A stretch of 64,000 nt of DNA from Micromonospora inyonensis (GCF_900091415.1 NZ_FMHU01000002.1:1426001-1490000); one strand, 5' to 3'. Positions 6,943-16,131 are shown, numbered from the stretch's first letter. The notes: generated by a model not told the origin, from the letters alone. A program made the numbers and translations.

Positions 6943-8736
6943 TTGGAACCCCACCCCTCCGGCCGCGACCGCGGCCCCCGCACGGTGAGCGCCGACGAGA
7001 AGACCCAGGCCCGCCAGGTGTCGCTGCGGCGCATCGGCGGGCTGTTCGCCCGGCACCGGGGCGCGCTCGCCACGGTCACCGCGATCATCGTGGTGTCCTC
7101 GGTGCTCGCCATGGCCTCGCCCTTCCTGCTTCGCGCCGTGATCGACCGGGCCCTGCCCGAGCGGGACCTGCCGCTGCTGGCCTGGCTGGTGGCCGGCATG
7201 GTCGTGGTCGCCGCCGTGACCTCCGTGCTGGGCGTGGCGCAGACCTGGGTCTCCACCCGCGTCGGGCAGCAGGTCATGCACCGTCTGCGCACCGACGTCT
7301 TCACCCACCTGCAACGGCAGTCGCTGGCGTTCTTCACCCGCACCCGTACCGGCGAGGTGCAGTCCCGCATCACCAACGACATCGGCGGCATGCAGAGCGT
7401 GGTCACCTCGACCGCCACCTCGATCGCGTCCAACCTGACCACCGTGGTCGCCACCGGTGCGGCCATGGTCGCGCTCTCCTGGCGGCTCTCCCTGGTCTCC
7501 CTCGTCGTGCTGCCGCCGGCCATCTGGCTGACCCGCCGCGTCGCCCACCTGCGCCGCGAGATCACCGCGCGCCGCCAGCGCGAACTCGCCGACCTGAACG
7601 TCACCGTCGAGGAGGGGCTGTCGGTCAGCGGCGTACACCTGGCCAAGACCCTCGGCACCGGCCCCACCCTGGCCGCGCGCTTCGCCGCCTCGTCGGCCCG
7701 ACTGGTCGACCTGGAGCTGCGCTCCGAACTCGCCGGACGCTGGCGGATGGCCACGATGAGCGTCGTGTTCGCCGCCATCCCGGCGGTCATCTACCTCAGC
7801 GCCGGCCTGCCCGGCACCGCCGGCACGCTCAGCATCGGCACCCTGGTCGCCTTCACCGCGTTGCAGGGCGGGCTGTTCCGGCCGCTGATGGGCCTGCTCA
7901 ACGTGGGTGTCTCGGTGACCGCCTCGCTGGCGCTGTTCGCCCGGATCTTCGAGTACCTGGACCTGCCGGTCGAGGTGGACGACCCCGCCGAGCCGGTCGA
8001 CGTCGACCCCCGCCGGATCCGGGGCGACCTGCGCCTGCACGACGTCACCTTCCACTACCCGGGCAGCGACACCGCCGCCGTCGCCGGGATCACCCTCGAC
8101 GTGCCCGCCGGCACCGGCCTGGCCCTGGTCGGCGAGACCGGCTCCGGCAAGAGCACCCTGGCCGCGCTGGTGAGCCGGCTGTACGACCCGACGAGCGGCC
8201 GGATCACGATCGACGGCGTCGACCTGCGTGACCTGCGCCTGGCCGACCTGTCGGCGATCGTCGGCGTGGTCAGCCAGGAGACCTACCTGCTGCACACCAC
8301 GGTGCGGGAGAACCTGCGTTACGCCCGCCCGGACGCCACCGACGCCGAGATCGAGGCCGCCGCCCGTGCCGCCCAGATCCACGACCTGATCGCCGGGCTG
8401 CCCGACGGGTACGACACGGTCGTCGGCTCGCGGGGCCACCGCTTCTCCGGCGGTGAGAAGCAGCGCCTCGCCATCGCCCGTACGCTGCTGCGCGACCCGC
8501 GCATCCTGATCCTCGACGAGGCCACGAGCGCGCTGGACACCGAGACCGAGCGTGCGGTGCAGCGGGCGTTCGACGAGGTGGCCCGGGGCCGCACCACCAT
8601 CACCATCGCGCACCGGCTCTCCACCGTCCGGGACGCGGACCAGATCGCCGTGCTCGACCACGGGCGGATCGTCGAGTCCGGCCGGCACGACGGCCTGCTG
8701 GAGCGCGCCGGCCGCTACGCCGCCCTCGCCGCCTGA
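6943..8736 (+). CDS. ABC exporter, fused membrane and ATPase domains
   Basis: A 597-residue half-transporter of the type-IV (MsbA/LmrA-like) exporter fold; two copies would form the pump. A six-helix membrane domain occupies residues about 30-320 and the ATPase about 345-580. The ATPase has Walker A GETGSGKS at 397-404, a signature block SGGEKQRLAIARTLL, Walker B ILILDEATSALD and a switch histidine in TIAHRLST. The TTG at 6943 is chosen because GGAAAGGA lies upstream. The earlier ATG at 6889 would put the start before the operator. Divergent pairing with a MarR repressor suggests inducible drug or metabolite efflux; the substrate is unknown. Confidence 0.9.
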   Translation: MEPHPSGRDRGPRTVSADEKTQARQVSLRRIGGLFARHRGALATVTAIIVVSSVLAMASPFLLRAVIDRALPERDLPLLAWLVAGMVVVAAVTSVLGVAQTWVSTRVGQQVMHRLRTDVFTHLQRQSLAFFTRTRTGEVQSRITNDIGGMQSVVTSTATSIASNLTTVVATGAAMVALSWRLSLVSLVVLPPAIWLTRRVAHLRREITARRQRELADLNVTVEEGLSVSGVHLAKTLGTGPTLAARFAASSARLVDLELRSELAGRWRMATMSVVFAAIPAVIYLSAGLPGTAGTLSIGTLVAFTALQGGLFRPLMGLLNVGVSVTASLALFARIFEYLDLPVEVDDPAEPVDVDPRRIRGDLRLHDVTFHYPGSDTAAVAGITLDVPAGTGLALVGETGSGKSTLAALVSRLYDPTSGRITIDGVDLRDLRLADLSAIVGVVSQETYLLHTTVRENLRYARPDATDAEIEAAARAAQIHDLIAGLPDGYDTVVGSRGHRFSGGEKQRLAIARTLLRDPRILILDEATSALDTETERAVQRAFDEVARGRTTITIAHRLSTVRDADQIAVLDHGRIVESGRHDGLLERAGRYAALAA

Positions 8737-8740
8737 CGAC

Positions 8741-8776
8741 CCGTCGGGCGGCCCGTCGGGCAACCTGTCGGGCGAC
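8741..8776 (+). repeat. Three 12-bp tandem repeats
   Basis: CCGTCGGGCGGC (8741-8752), CCGTCGGGCAAC (8753-8764) and CTGTCGGGCGAC (8765-8776) follow directly after the ABC exporter stop. Further degenerate GTCGGGCGAC copies occur near 8792-8800. They mark the junction between the exporter and the MFS remnant. Confidence 0.7.
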
Positions 8777-8876
8777 CGACCGCCTGACCATGCGTCGGGC
8801 GACGCGTCGTCGCGCCGCTCAGGGGGCTGACGTGACCTGCCTCACGCTGGACGGTGAGGTCGACGGCGTCATGGCG

Positions 8877-9224
8877 ATCCGGGCCGGAGCCGCCTCGGCG
8901 GTCTCCGAGATGTCCTACGAGCTGGGCGTCGCACTGGGCATCGCCCTGCTGGGAACACTGCACATCGCGCTGTACCGCGCCGGTCTGCCCGACCTGTCCG
9001 GTCTGCCCGGCCCCGCCCGCGAGGCGGTCGCCGACTCGCTGGCCGCCGGCACCCGGGCCCTGTCCGGCACCGGCGAGCAGGGCACCCTGGTCCTGGACGC
9101 CGCCGGTCACGCCTTCGCCCACGGGATGCGGATCACTTCGGTCATCGCCGCGGTCCTGCTGCTGGTGGCCGCGCTGGTCGCGTGGAAGGTCATCCCCTCC
9201 GACCGCCGTCGGGCGCGTGAGTGA
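8877..9224 (+). pseudogene. C-terminal remnant of a DHA2-type MFS transporter
   Basis: The reading frame ending at 9224 encodes only the last part of a 14-helix drug:proton antiporter of the DHA2 group. It reads RAGAASAVSEMSYELGVALG, a hallmark of that family, then a helix (IALLGTLHIALYR), a loop, and the final helix VIAAVLLLVAALVAW before a basic tail. A complete family member has about 470-510 residues; fewer than 120 remain. The sequence before 8877 in this frame is unrelated. Deletion of the 5' four-fifths is the simplest explanation, and the product cannot transport on its own. Confidence 0.8.
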
Positions 9225-9274
9225 ACTCCCCAAAATGGGGTGACCGCCGGGTGGTCGACTGGCAGGCTGTGCAG

Positions 9275-10705
9275 GTGTTCCTGACGATCACCTCGACTGC
9301 GCCGGCTGCGACGGATCTGGGCTTCCTGCTGCACAAGCATCCGGGCCGGGTGCAGACCTTCGAGGTGTCGGTGGGGCAGGCGCACGTCTTCTACCCCGAG
9401 GCGACGGCACGGCGGTGCACGGCGGCCCTGCTGGTGGAGGTGGACCCGGTCGCCCTGGTGCGCGGCAAGGGTTCGGGCGGACCGGACGGGTTCTCGCTGG
9501 CGCAGTACGTCAACGACCGGCCGTACGCGGCGTCGTCGATGCTCGCGGTGGCGTTGGGGCGGGTGTTCCGTACGGCGATGGCGGGACGCTGCGATGCCCG
9601 CCCGGAGCTGCCGGGACAGCGGCTGCCGTTGGAGGTGCGGGTTCCGGCGCTGCCGTGCGTGGGTGGGGCCGAGGTGGCGCGCCGGGTGTTCGAGCCGTTG
9701 GGCTGGTCGGTCGAGGCGGCGGCGGTCCCGCTCGATCCGCAGGTGCCGCACTGGGGGCCGTCGCGGTACCTGGACGTGCGTCTGACCGGTCGGGTGCGGC
9801 TGGCGGAGGCGTTGAACCACCTGTACGTCCTGCTGCCCGTGCTGGACAACACAAAGCACTACTGGGTCACCACGGACGAGGTGGACAAGCTGGTCCGTGC
9901 CGGGGCGGGCTGGCTGCAGGAGCACCCGGAGCGGGACCTGATCCTCCGCCGCTATCTGGCACACCGGCGGACCCTGGTGGGCACCGCCGTGGGGCGGCTG
10001 GCCGAGGTCGACGACGCCGAACCGCAGACGCTGGACAACGCCGTACCGGACGGGGACGCCGACGAGGTGCCGCAGCGTTCGCTCTCGCTGGCCGAGCAAC
10101 GCCGGGGTGCGGTGCTGGCCGCGCTCCGGGCTGCCGGCGCGACCCGGGTGGTCGACCTGGGATGTGGCGAGGGGGCGCTGCTGCGGGCGCTGGCGGCTGA
10201 TCCGGTCTTCACCGAACTCGTCGGGGTGGACGTGTCGGCCCGGGCGCTCCAGGTCGCGGCGCGCCGGTTGCGTCTGGAGCAGATGTCCGACCGGCAGCGG
10301 GAGCGGATCCGGCTGATCCAGTCCTCGCTGACCTACCGCGACACCCGGATCGCCGGCTTCGACGCGGTGGTGCTGATGGAGGTCGTCGAGCACGTCGACC
10401 CGCCGCGACTCGGAGCGCTGGAGCGGACCGTGTTCACCCACGCGCGCCCCGGCACGGTCGTGGTGACGACACCGAACGTGGAGTACAACGTCCGGTACCC
10501 GGACCTGCCCGCGGGCCGGATGCGGCACCGCGACCACCGCTTCGAGTGGACCCGTGGGCAGTTCCGTTCGTGGACGGAGGGGGTCGCCGCCGAGCGGGGC
10601 TACGCGGTGCGCCACCTGCCGGTCGGCGTCGACGATCCCGACCTCGGCCCGCCGACCCAGATGGCCGTGTTCACCCGCCAGGACGCCACCGGAGACACCC
10701 GATGA
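9275..10705 (+). CDS. hen1: 3'-terminal RNA ribose 2'-O-methyltransferase Hen1
   Basis: A 476-residue RNA-repair enzyme that marks the 3'-terminal ribose at a damaged RNA end with a 2'-O-methyl group before ligation. The N-terminal half (about 1-240, beginning LTITSTAPAATDLGFLLHKHP) matches the bacterial Hen1 N-domain that activates the Pnkp ligase. The C-terminal half is a SAM methyltransferase with VVDLGCGEGALLRAL and the metal-binding E-V-V-E-H cluster (VLMEVVEHVDP). I prefer the GTG at 9275 because it aligns with the family N-terminus. A longer start at 9221 would overlap the MFS remnant. The stop overlaps the pnkp ATG (ATGA), so the pair is translationally coupled. Confidence 0.93.
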   Translation: MFLTITSTAPAATDLGFLLHKHPGRVQTFEVSVGQAHVFYPEATARRCTAALLVEVDPVALVRGKGSGGPDGFSLAQYVNDRPYAASSMLAVALGRVFRTAMAGRCDARPELPGQRLPLEVRVPALPCVGGAEVARRVFEPLGWSVEAAAVPLDPQVPHWGPSRYLDVRLTGRVRLAEALNHLYVLLPVLDNTKHYWVTTDEVDKLVRAGAGWLQEHPERDLILRRYLAHRRTLVGTAVGRLAEVDDAEPQTLDNAVPDGDADEVPQRSLSLAEQRRGAVLAALRAAGATRVVDLGCGEGALLRALAADPVFTELVGVDVSARALQVAARRLRLEQMSDRQRERIRLIQSSLTYRDTRIAGFDAVVLMEVVEHVDPPRLGALERTVFTHARPGTVVVTTPNVEYNVRYPDLPAGRMRHRDHRFEWTRGQFRSWTEGVAAERGYAVRHLPVGVDDPDLGPPTQMAVFTRQDATGDTR

Positions 10706-13284
10706 CCGACACCGAACGGCAGCTCGTCATCCCGCAGCTGTGCCTGGTCGCGCTCGTCGGCGTGTCCGGCTCCGGCAAGTCGACCTTCGCCGCCACCCGC
10801 TTCGGGCCCTTCGAGGTGCTCTCCAGCGACTTCTGCCGGGGCCTCGTCAGCGGCGACGAGAACAACCAGGCGGCCAGCGCGGACGCGTTCGACGTGCTGT
10901 ACCACATCGCCGCCAAGCGACTGGCCGCCGGCCACCTGACGGTCGTCGACGCGACCAACGTCCAGCCCGACGCGCGGAGGAGGCTCGTCGAGCTGGCCCG
11001 CGCCCACGACGTGCTGCCGGTGGCGATCGTGCTCGACGTACCGGAGAAGGTCTGCGTCGAACGCAACGCCCGACGCGCGGACCGGGACTTCGGCGCACAC
11101 GTGGTCCGCCGCCAGCACGACCAGCTCCGCCGGTCGCTGCGTGGCCTGGCCCGGGAGGGCTTCCGGAGGGTCCACGTGCTGCGCGGCACCGACGAGGTGC
11201 AGGCCGCGACGATCGTCCGCGAGCGGCTGCTCAACGACCTTCGACACGAGACCGGCCCGTTCGACGTCATCGGCGACGTGCACGGCTGCCGCAGCGAGTT
11301 GGAGACCCTGCTCGGCCGGCTGGGCTACACGGTGGTCCGGGACGAGGCGGGGCGGGCCGTCGACGCGGTGCACCCCGAGGGCCGCCGGGCGGTCTTCGTC
11401 GGTGACCTGGTCGACCGGGGGCCGGACTCGCCCGGGGTGCTGCGCCTGGCGATGGGTATGGTCGCCGCCGGGCATGCCTTCGCGGTGCCCGGTAACCACG
11501 AGAACAAGCTGGTACGCGCCCTGTCCGGCCGGAACGTGCAGGTCACCCACGGGCTGGCCGAGACACTGGCCCAGCTCGCCGAGGAGCCCGAGGAGTTCCG
11601 TCGGCGGGTCGAGGTCTTCTGCCGCGACCTCGTCTCGCACCTGGTCCTCGACGACGGGCGGCTGGTCGTCGCCCACGCCGGGCTCAAGGAGGCGTACCAC
11701 GGCCGGGCGTCGGGGCGGGTCCGCAGCTTCGCCCTCTACGGCGAGACCACCGGGGAGACCGACGAGTTCGGCCTACCCGTGCGCTACCCGTGGGCCGACG
11801 ACTACCGGGGTCGCGCGATGGTGCTCTACGGCCACACGCCCACCCCCGAGCCGGAGTGGGTCAACAACACCATGTGCCTGGACACCGGATGCGTGTTCGG
11901 CGGGCGGCTCACCGCCCTGCGCTACCCGGAGAAGCAGATCGTCGCGGTCCCGGCCGAGCGGGTCTGGTACGAGCCGGTGAAGCCGTTCCCGCCGTCGGAG
12001 GCGGCTGCCGTCGGCATGGCCGATGCCGGGGGGCGCCGGGAACCGGACCTGCTCGACATCACCGACGTCCTCGGCAAGCGGACCGTCGAGACCCGCCACC
12101 ACGGGCGGGTCACGGTCCGGGAGGACCAGGCCGCCGGCGCGCTGGAGGTGATGAGCCGCTTCGCCCTCGACCCGCGATGGCTGCTCTACCTGCCGCCGAC
12201 CATGGCCCCGTGCGCCACCTCCCCGCGCAGCGATCTGCTCGAGCACCCCGCCGAGGCGTTCGACGCCTACCGGGCCGACGGTGTCGGGCAGGTCGTCTGC
12301 GAGGAGAAGCACATGGGGTCGCGCGCCGTCGTCCTGGTCTGCCGCGACGCCGCGACGGCCCGGGCCAGGTTCGGCGCCGCCGACGGCACGACGGGCGCCC
12401 TCCACACCCGCACCGGCCGGCCGTTCTTCGGCCCGGATCTGACCGAGCAGTTGCTGGACCGGCTGCGTGCCGCCGTCACCGCCGCCGGGCTGTGGTCGGA
12501 ACTCGACACCGGGTGGTTGCTGCTCGACGGTGAACTGCTCCCGTGGTCGGCCAAGGCCGAGGACCTCCTCCGTAACCAGTACGCTGCGGTGGGCGCAGCC
12601 GCGCGGGCCGCCCTGCCGGCCGCCCTCGACGCCCTACGGACGGCGCAGGCGTCGGGACTCGACGTCGGCGCGCTGCTCGACCGCACCCGGGCCCGGGTCG
12701 GCAACACCGAGTCGTTCACCGAGGCGTACCGCCGCTACTGCTGGCCCACCGACGGCCTGGACGGCCTGCGCCTGGCCCCCTTCCAGCTGCTCGCCACCGA
12801 CGGGGCGACCTACCACGACCGGGACCACGGCTGGCACCTGGCGCTCGCCGACCGGCTCGCCGACGCCGCACCTGATCTCGTCCGGACCACCCGCCGGCTG
12901 GTCGTCGACACCACCGAGCCGGAGTCGACAGCCGCCGGTGTCGACTGGTGGGAACAGCTCACCGCCGCCGGTGGTGAGGGCATGGTCGTCAAGCCGTACG
13001 CCAACCTCACCCGGGGCCGGCGCGGGCTGCTCCAGCCCGGCATCAAGGTGCGTGGCCGGGAGTACCTGCGCATCATCTACGGCCCGGACTACACCGAGCC
13101 GGCCAACCTGGAACGGCTGCGCCAGCGCGGCCTCGGCCACAAGCGGTCACTGGCGCTGCGGGAGTACGCCCTCGGCCTCGAAGCACTCGAACGCGCCGCC
13201 GGGGGCGAACCCCTGTGGCGCGTCCACGAACCCGTCTTCGCCGTGCTCGCCCTCGAATCAGAACCCGTCGACCCGCGGCTCTAG
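10702..13284 (+). CDS. pnkp: Polynucleotide kinase-phosphatase-ligase Pnkp
   Basis: An 860-residue three-domain RNA end-healing and sealing enzyme. The 5'-kinase has its P-loop GVSGSGKS at residues 20-27. The 2',3'-phosphatase has GDVHG (Asp192, His194), GDLVDRGPDS and GNHENK metal motifs. The C-terminal adenylyltransferase (ligase) domain has EEKHMGSR with Lys536 as the likely AMP acceptor. Pnkp ligase needs Hen1 for full activity, and the two genes overlap by four bases here. Together they repair RNAs, notably tRNAs, cut by ribotoxins. All three active-site sets look intact and the length is normal. Confidence 0.95.
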   Translation: MTDTERQLVIPQLCLVALVGVSGSGKSTFAATRFGPFEVLSSDFCRGLVSGDENNQAASADAFDVLYHIAAKRLAAGHLTVVDATNVQPDARRRLVELARAHDVLPVAIVLDVPEKVCVERNARRADRDFGAHVVRRQHDQLRRSLRGLAREGFRRVHVLRGTDEVQAATIVRERLLNDLRHETGPFDVIGDVHGCRSELETLLGRLGYTVVRDEAGRAVDAVHPEGRRAVFVGDLVDRGPDSPGVLRLAMGMVAAGHAFAVPGNHENKLVRALSGRNVQVTHGLAETLAQLAEEPEEFRRRVEVFCRDLVSHLVLDDGRLVVAHAGLKEAYHGRASGRVRSFALYGETTGETDEFGLPVRYPWADDYRGRAMVLYGHTPTPEPEWVNNTMCLDTGCVFGGRLTALRYPEKQIVAVPAERVWYEPVKPFPPSEAAAVGMADAGGRREPDLLDITDVLGKRTVETRHHGRVTVREDQAAGALEVMSRFALDPRWLLYLPPTMAPCATSPRSDLLEHPAEAFDAYRADGVGQVVCEEKHMGSRAVVLVCRDAATARARFGAADGTTGALHTRTGRPFFGPDLTEQLLDRLRAAVTAAGLWSELDTGWLLLDGELLPWSAKAEDLLRNQYAAVGAAARAALPAALDALRTAQASGLDVGALLDRTRARVGNTESFTEAYRRYCWPTDGLDGLRLAPFQLLATDGATYHDRDHGWHLALADRLADAAPDLVRTTRRLVVDTTEPESTAAGVDWWEQLTAAGGEGMVVKPYANLTRGRRGLLQPGIKVRGREYLRIIYGPDYTEPANLERLRQRGLGHKRSLALREYALGLEALERAAGGEPLWRVHEPVFAVLALESEPVDPRL

Positions 13285-13347
13285 CACCCCGGACCGGTGG
13301 CTCGGCACCGCGACCCGACTGCCGGTGTCAGCGCGTCGGGGGAGGGG

Positions 13348-13764
13348 TCACCTGACCCGCTGGTCGGTTCTGCTCAGGTCGGGGCCCGACGGGCCGGTGC
13401 CGTCGTCGAGGTCGCCGACGAGTGAGCGGGGGGCGCGCATGTGCCACGCGTCGGTGACGAGTTCGGTCAGGCGTTCGACGTCCACCTGTGCCAGCCGCAG
13501 CATGACCAGGGGCAGCCCGTCGTACGCGGGCGTCGTGAAGAAGACCTCGGGTTCGCCGAGGAGCAACGCCTGTTTCTCCGCCTCGTCCCCGACGTACAGC
13601 ACCGCGATGTCGGTCCGGACGAGGCGCGACGTACCCGGTCTGCGTTCGGGGTAGGACCAGACGAACCCCTTGTCGGCAACCCGGAAGTCGAAGCCGTCAC
13701 TGTCGATCTCGACCACGTGCGGCAGGGCGAGCGCGAGGCGACGGACATCGCCGGCGTCAGCCAT
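13348..13764 (-). CDS. MmcQ/YjbR family protein
   Basis: A 138-residue protein of the YjbR/MmcQ fold, a small double-wing-like domain often called DNA-binding. It begins with the family pattern DVRRLALALPHVVEIDS, then FDFRVADKGFVWSYPER, and later LLLGEPEVFFTTPAYDGLPLVMLRLAQVDVERLTELVTDAWHMRAP, in which the Y-D-G-x-P-x-V-x-x-R-L segment is conserved. The ATG at 13764 is preferred to the longer frame because the family N-terminus starts there. It converges on pnkp with a 63-bp gap. Its function is not established. Confidence 0.85.
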   Translation of the reverse strand: MADAGDVRRLALALPHVVEIDSDGFDFRVADKGFVWSYPERRPGTSRLVRTDIAVLYVGDEAEKQALLLGEPEVFFTTPAYDGLPLVMLRLAQVDVERLTELVTDAWHMRAPRSLVGDLDDGTGPSGPDLSRTDQRVR

Positions 13765-13995
13765 CGAGGTTGCTCCAGAACACCGCTTCCTGCACGCGCA
13801 CAGGCTAGCCGCTGGGTCGGACAGAGTCCGGCGGCCCGCGGGGCCGGCGTCGACGCGCGCCTGTCGCCCCGGTACACCCGCCGCCGTCGCCGGGCCCCGG
13901 TCGTGTCGGGGACTACTGTTAGCCTGCGCTGCGTCGTCGATCATGGCGATTCGCCATGGAATGTGGCTAATTTCCCGCTGCGGATGGTGGTCCTG

Positions 13996-14255
13996 ATGGG
14001 CTGGCTACCGGTGGGGGACTCGTACGAGATCTCCCTCGTGGACGGGAAGGTGGCGGCCCGGTCCAGCGGTCCGCGGTCCACCGCCCGTCCACTGAAGACC
14101 CTGCCGAAGGTGCTGCGTGACAGCGCCGAGGTGGACCGGCTGCGCCAGCTCGCCCAGTGGCTGGACCGGCACGCCTCCGAATGCCTGGCCCGGGTCGACG
14201 CCTGGGTGGTGTCCTCACTGCCGGTGCCGACCGGACTGCTGGCCCGGGTCTGGGC
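13996..14255 (+). pseudogene. N-terminal-type fragment of a DUF4132 protein
   Basis: The plus strand reads MGWLPVGDSYEISLVDGKVA, then LKTLPKVLRDSAEVDRLRQLAQWLDRHASECLARVDAWVVSSLPVPTGLLARVW. This is a typical stretch of DUF4132 (WGR/MolR-associated) proteins, which are normally many hundreds of residues long. Homology stops abruptly at about 14255, exactly where an opposite-strand acetyltransferase fragment begins. No ribosome-binding site of note is seen. This is a truncated gene piece left by a deletion or rearrangement. Confidence 0.7.
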
Positions 14256-14553
14256 GGTGCCGGTCTCCAGCAGGAGGTTCACCACGCCCCGGCCGCGCGC
14301 CTCGTGTTCCAGGGTGTGCAGGATCGCCACCGCCACCCCGGTGCCACGGGCCGCCGGCTCGACGTACATCCGCTTGATCTCCGCCGAGTCCGGCCCCAGC
14401 ATCCGCAATCCGCCGCATCCCACCGCGGCGCCGTGCGCGTCGCGGGCGACGAGGAAGACGTCGATGCAGCGGTGGGGGCAACCCCCGGCTCGTGGTCGTC
14501 GTTGCCGTACCGGGCGTGCAGTTCGGTGCGTTGCGCGGCGCGCAGCCGGTCCC
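14256..14553 (-). pseudogene. GNAT acetyltransferase remnant with frameshift
   Basis: Reading leftwards, the frame LRAAQRTELHARYGNDDHEPG is typical of a small GNAT N-terminus. A one-base shift near 14460-14470 then moves the frame to DVFLVARDAHGAAVGCGGLRML, followed by the acetyl-CoA loop region IKRMYVEPAARGTGVAVAILHTLE and VNLLLETGTAQ. The expected C-terminal third is missing because the sequence switches to the DUF4132 fragment. The gene is therefore frameshifted and 3'-truncated, and probably also lacks its first codons, which run into the stop of the ArsR-type gene. Confidence 0.75.
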
Positions 14554-14563
14554 CGGGTGAGCC

Positions 14564-15391
14564 TCAGCCTTGCTGGGGTGGTCGCGGCTGCGGGTCGAGG
14601 ACTCGGCCGGGCAGGTCGAGGTGTTCGCGGAACGCCCGACGGCCCTCGGCGGTGACGGCGAGCGCCCGACCGGTGCCGATCCGGACGGCCCAACCGGCGT
14701 CCAGGGCGTGCCGGCAGAGCGCCGCGCCGATCGTGCCGGCGAGGTGGGGCCGCCGCTCGGTCCAGTCCAGGCACGCCCGGACCGGTGCGCGGCGGGTCGG
14801 CGCTGTCGACTCCGGCGCTATGCCGAGCCCGGCCAGCCACGCCGTGCTCCGGTCGGTCAGGCTCAGCCCCCGCTCCCAGCTCAGGAAGCCGTGTCCGGTC
14901 ATCGCGTCGGTGACCGCCACGCCGAGGGCTCCGGCGAGGTGGTCGTAACAGGTACGGGCGTGCGCCAGCGCCCGGCGTCGGCTGGCCGCCGACAGCGACC
15001 GGACGGGCGCCGGCTCGACCGGTGCGGCGCCGGTCAACGTCTCGATCAGCTCGGCGACGCCGGCGTCGGCCAGCCGCAGGTAACGGTGGCGGCCCTGCCG
15101 CACCTCGGTCACCAGGCCACCGGCGACGAGTCGGTGCAGGTGGGCGGTCGCGGTCGACGGTGCCACCCCGGCGTGCCGGGCCAACTCGGTCGCCGTCCAC
15201 GCCCGCCCGTCCAGCAGCGCCAGGCAGAACGCCGCTCGGGTGTGATCGGCGAGCAGGCCGGCCACGGTGGCCAACCCCACCGTGGCCTCGTGCACCCGGG
15301 AGCCACCGGGCCCGTTGCGGCGGCCGTGCCCGGACCGGCGGCCGCCCTCGAGCCGGCCCGACTGGCCCGAGACGGTGTTCTGGCTGCTCAT
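14564..15391 (-). CDS. ArsR-type winged-helix regulator
   Basis: A 275-residue regulator. After a basic N-terminal leader, residues about 35-115 form an ArsR-like winged helix: LLADHTRAAFCLALLDGRAWTATELARHAGVAPSTATAHLHRLVAGGLV, then the wing VRQGRHRYLRLADAGVAELIE. The remaining 150 residues are a helical sensor-like region common in actinobacterial ArsR proteins of this length (ARTCYDHLAGALGVAVTDAM, then CLDWTERRPHLAGTIGAALC). It is divergent from the flavin reductase gene with an inverted repeat between them, a pairing often seen in this phylum. Its original target may therefore be the now broken reductase. The ligand is unknown. Confidence 0.87.
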   Translation of the reverse strand: MSSQNTVSGQSGRLEGGRRSGHGRRNGPGGSRVHEATVGLATVAGLLADHTRAAFCLALLDGRAWTATELARHAGVAPSTATAHLHRLVAGGLVTEVRQGRHRYLRLADAGVAELIETLTGAAPVEPAPVRSLSAASRRRALAHARTCYDHLAGALGVAVTDAMTGHGFLSWERGLSLTDRSTAWLAGLGIAPESTAPTRRAPVRACLDWTERRPHLAGTIGAALCRHALDAGWAVRIGTGRALAVTAEGRRAFREHLDLPGRVLDPQPRPPQQG

Positions 15392-15412
15392 CGTCGTGAT
15401 CCTGCCCGGAAA

Positions 15413-15436
15413 ACGCTTCGGCCGGCAACGAAACGT
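15413..15436. promoter_or_regulatory. Inverted repeat, candidate ArsR-type operator
   Basis: ACGCTTCG (15413-15420) and CGAAACGT (15429-15436) are complementary at 7 of 8 positions around an 8-nt spacer, in the 65-bp gap between the divergent ArsR-type and flavin reductase starts. Confidence 0.4.
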
Positions 15437-15456
15437 CGGGTGGTTACGGTCCCACG

Positions 15457-16131
15457 ATGACCAACGCCACCTGCGGGAACGCGATTTGCCACCCCGTCTC
15501 CGACCGACCGGCCGGGCACCTGACCATCCAGCCCCGGATCCTGTACTTCGGCACCCCGGTGGTGCTGCTCAGCACCGAGAACGAGGACGGGTCCGCCAAC
15601 CTCGCCCCCATCTCCTCGGCGTGGGCGCTCGGCTGGGTGGTCGTGCTCGGGCTCGGCGCGGAGGGGATAGACGGCGCGGAACCTCCGCGATCGACCCGAT
15701 GTGGTGATCAACTTACCGGCGCCGCACCAGTGGACCGCCGTCGAGCGCCTGGCCCCGTTGACCGGACGCGACCCGGTGCCCGCACCCAAGCGGGCCGCGT
15801 TCCGGTACGAGCCGGCGAAGTTCGCGGCGGCGGGACTCCGGCCGGAGCCGTCCGAGGCGGTCCGGCCACCGCGGGTCGCTGGCTGCCCGATCCAGTTGGA
15901 GGCGCGGGCCACCCGGATCCACCCGGCCACCGCCGGCGGCTTCGTCATCGTCGAGGCCGAGGTCTGCCGGGTGCACGCGGACCGGCGGATCGTGGTCCCC
16001 GGCACCCAGCACGTCGACCCGACCGCCTGGAGTCCCTTGATCTACAACTTCCGACATTACTTCGGGTTGGGGCGGAACTGGGAGAGAGCTTCCGGTCCGA
16101 AACCCCTGGTCGGGGCGCTGACCGGGCGTAG
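15457..16131 (+). pseudogene. Flavin reductase-like gene with two compensating frameshifts
   Basis: The N-terminus (LTIQPRILYFGTPVVLLST, ENEDGSANLAPISSAWALG) is that of a flavin-reductase-like FMN-binding protein. Near 15657-15674 the frame shifts by one base. Homology continues in the next frame as TARNLRDRPDVVINLPAP through to SPLIYNFRHYFGLG. Near 16066-16075 it shifts back, giving AELGESFRSETP and the stop at 16131. The middle frame has an in-frame TAG just at the first junction, so no full-length product is expected. Sequencing errors are possible. The gene is divergent from the ArsR-type regulator. Confidence 0.75.
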
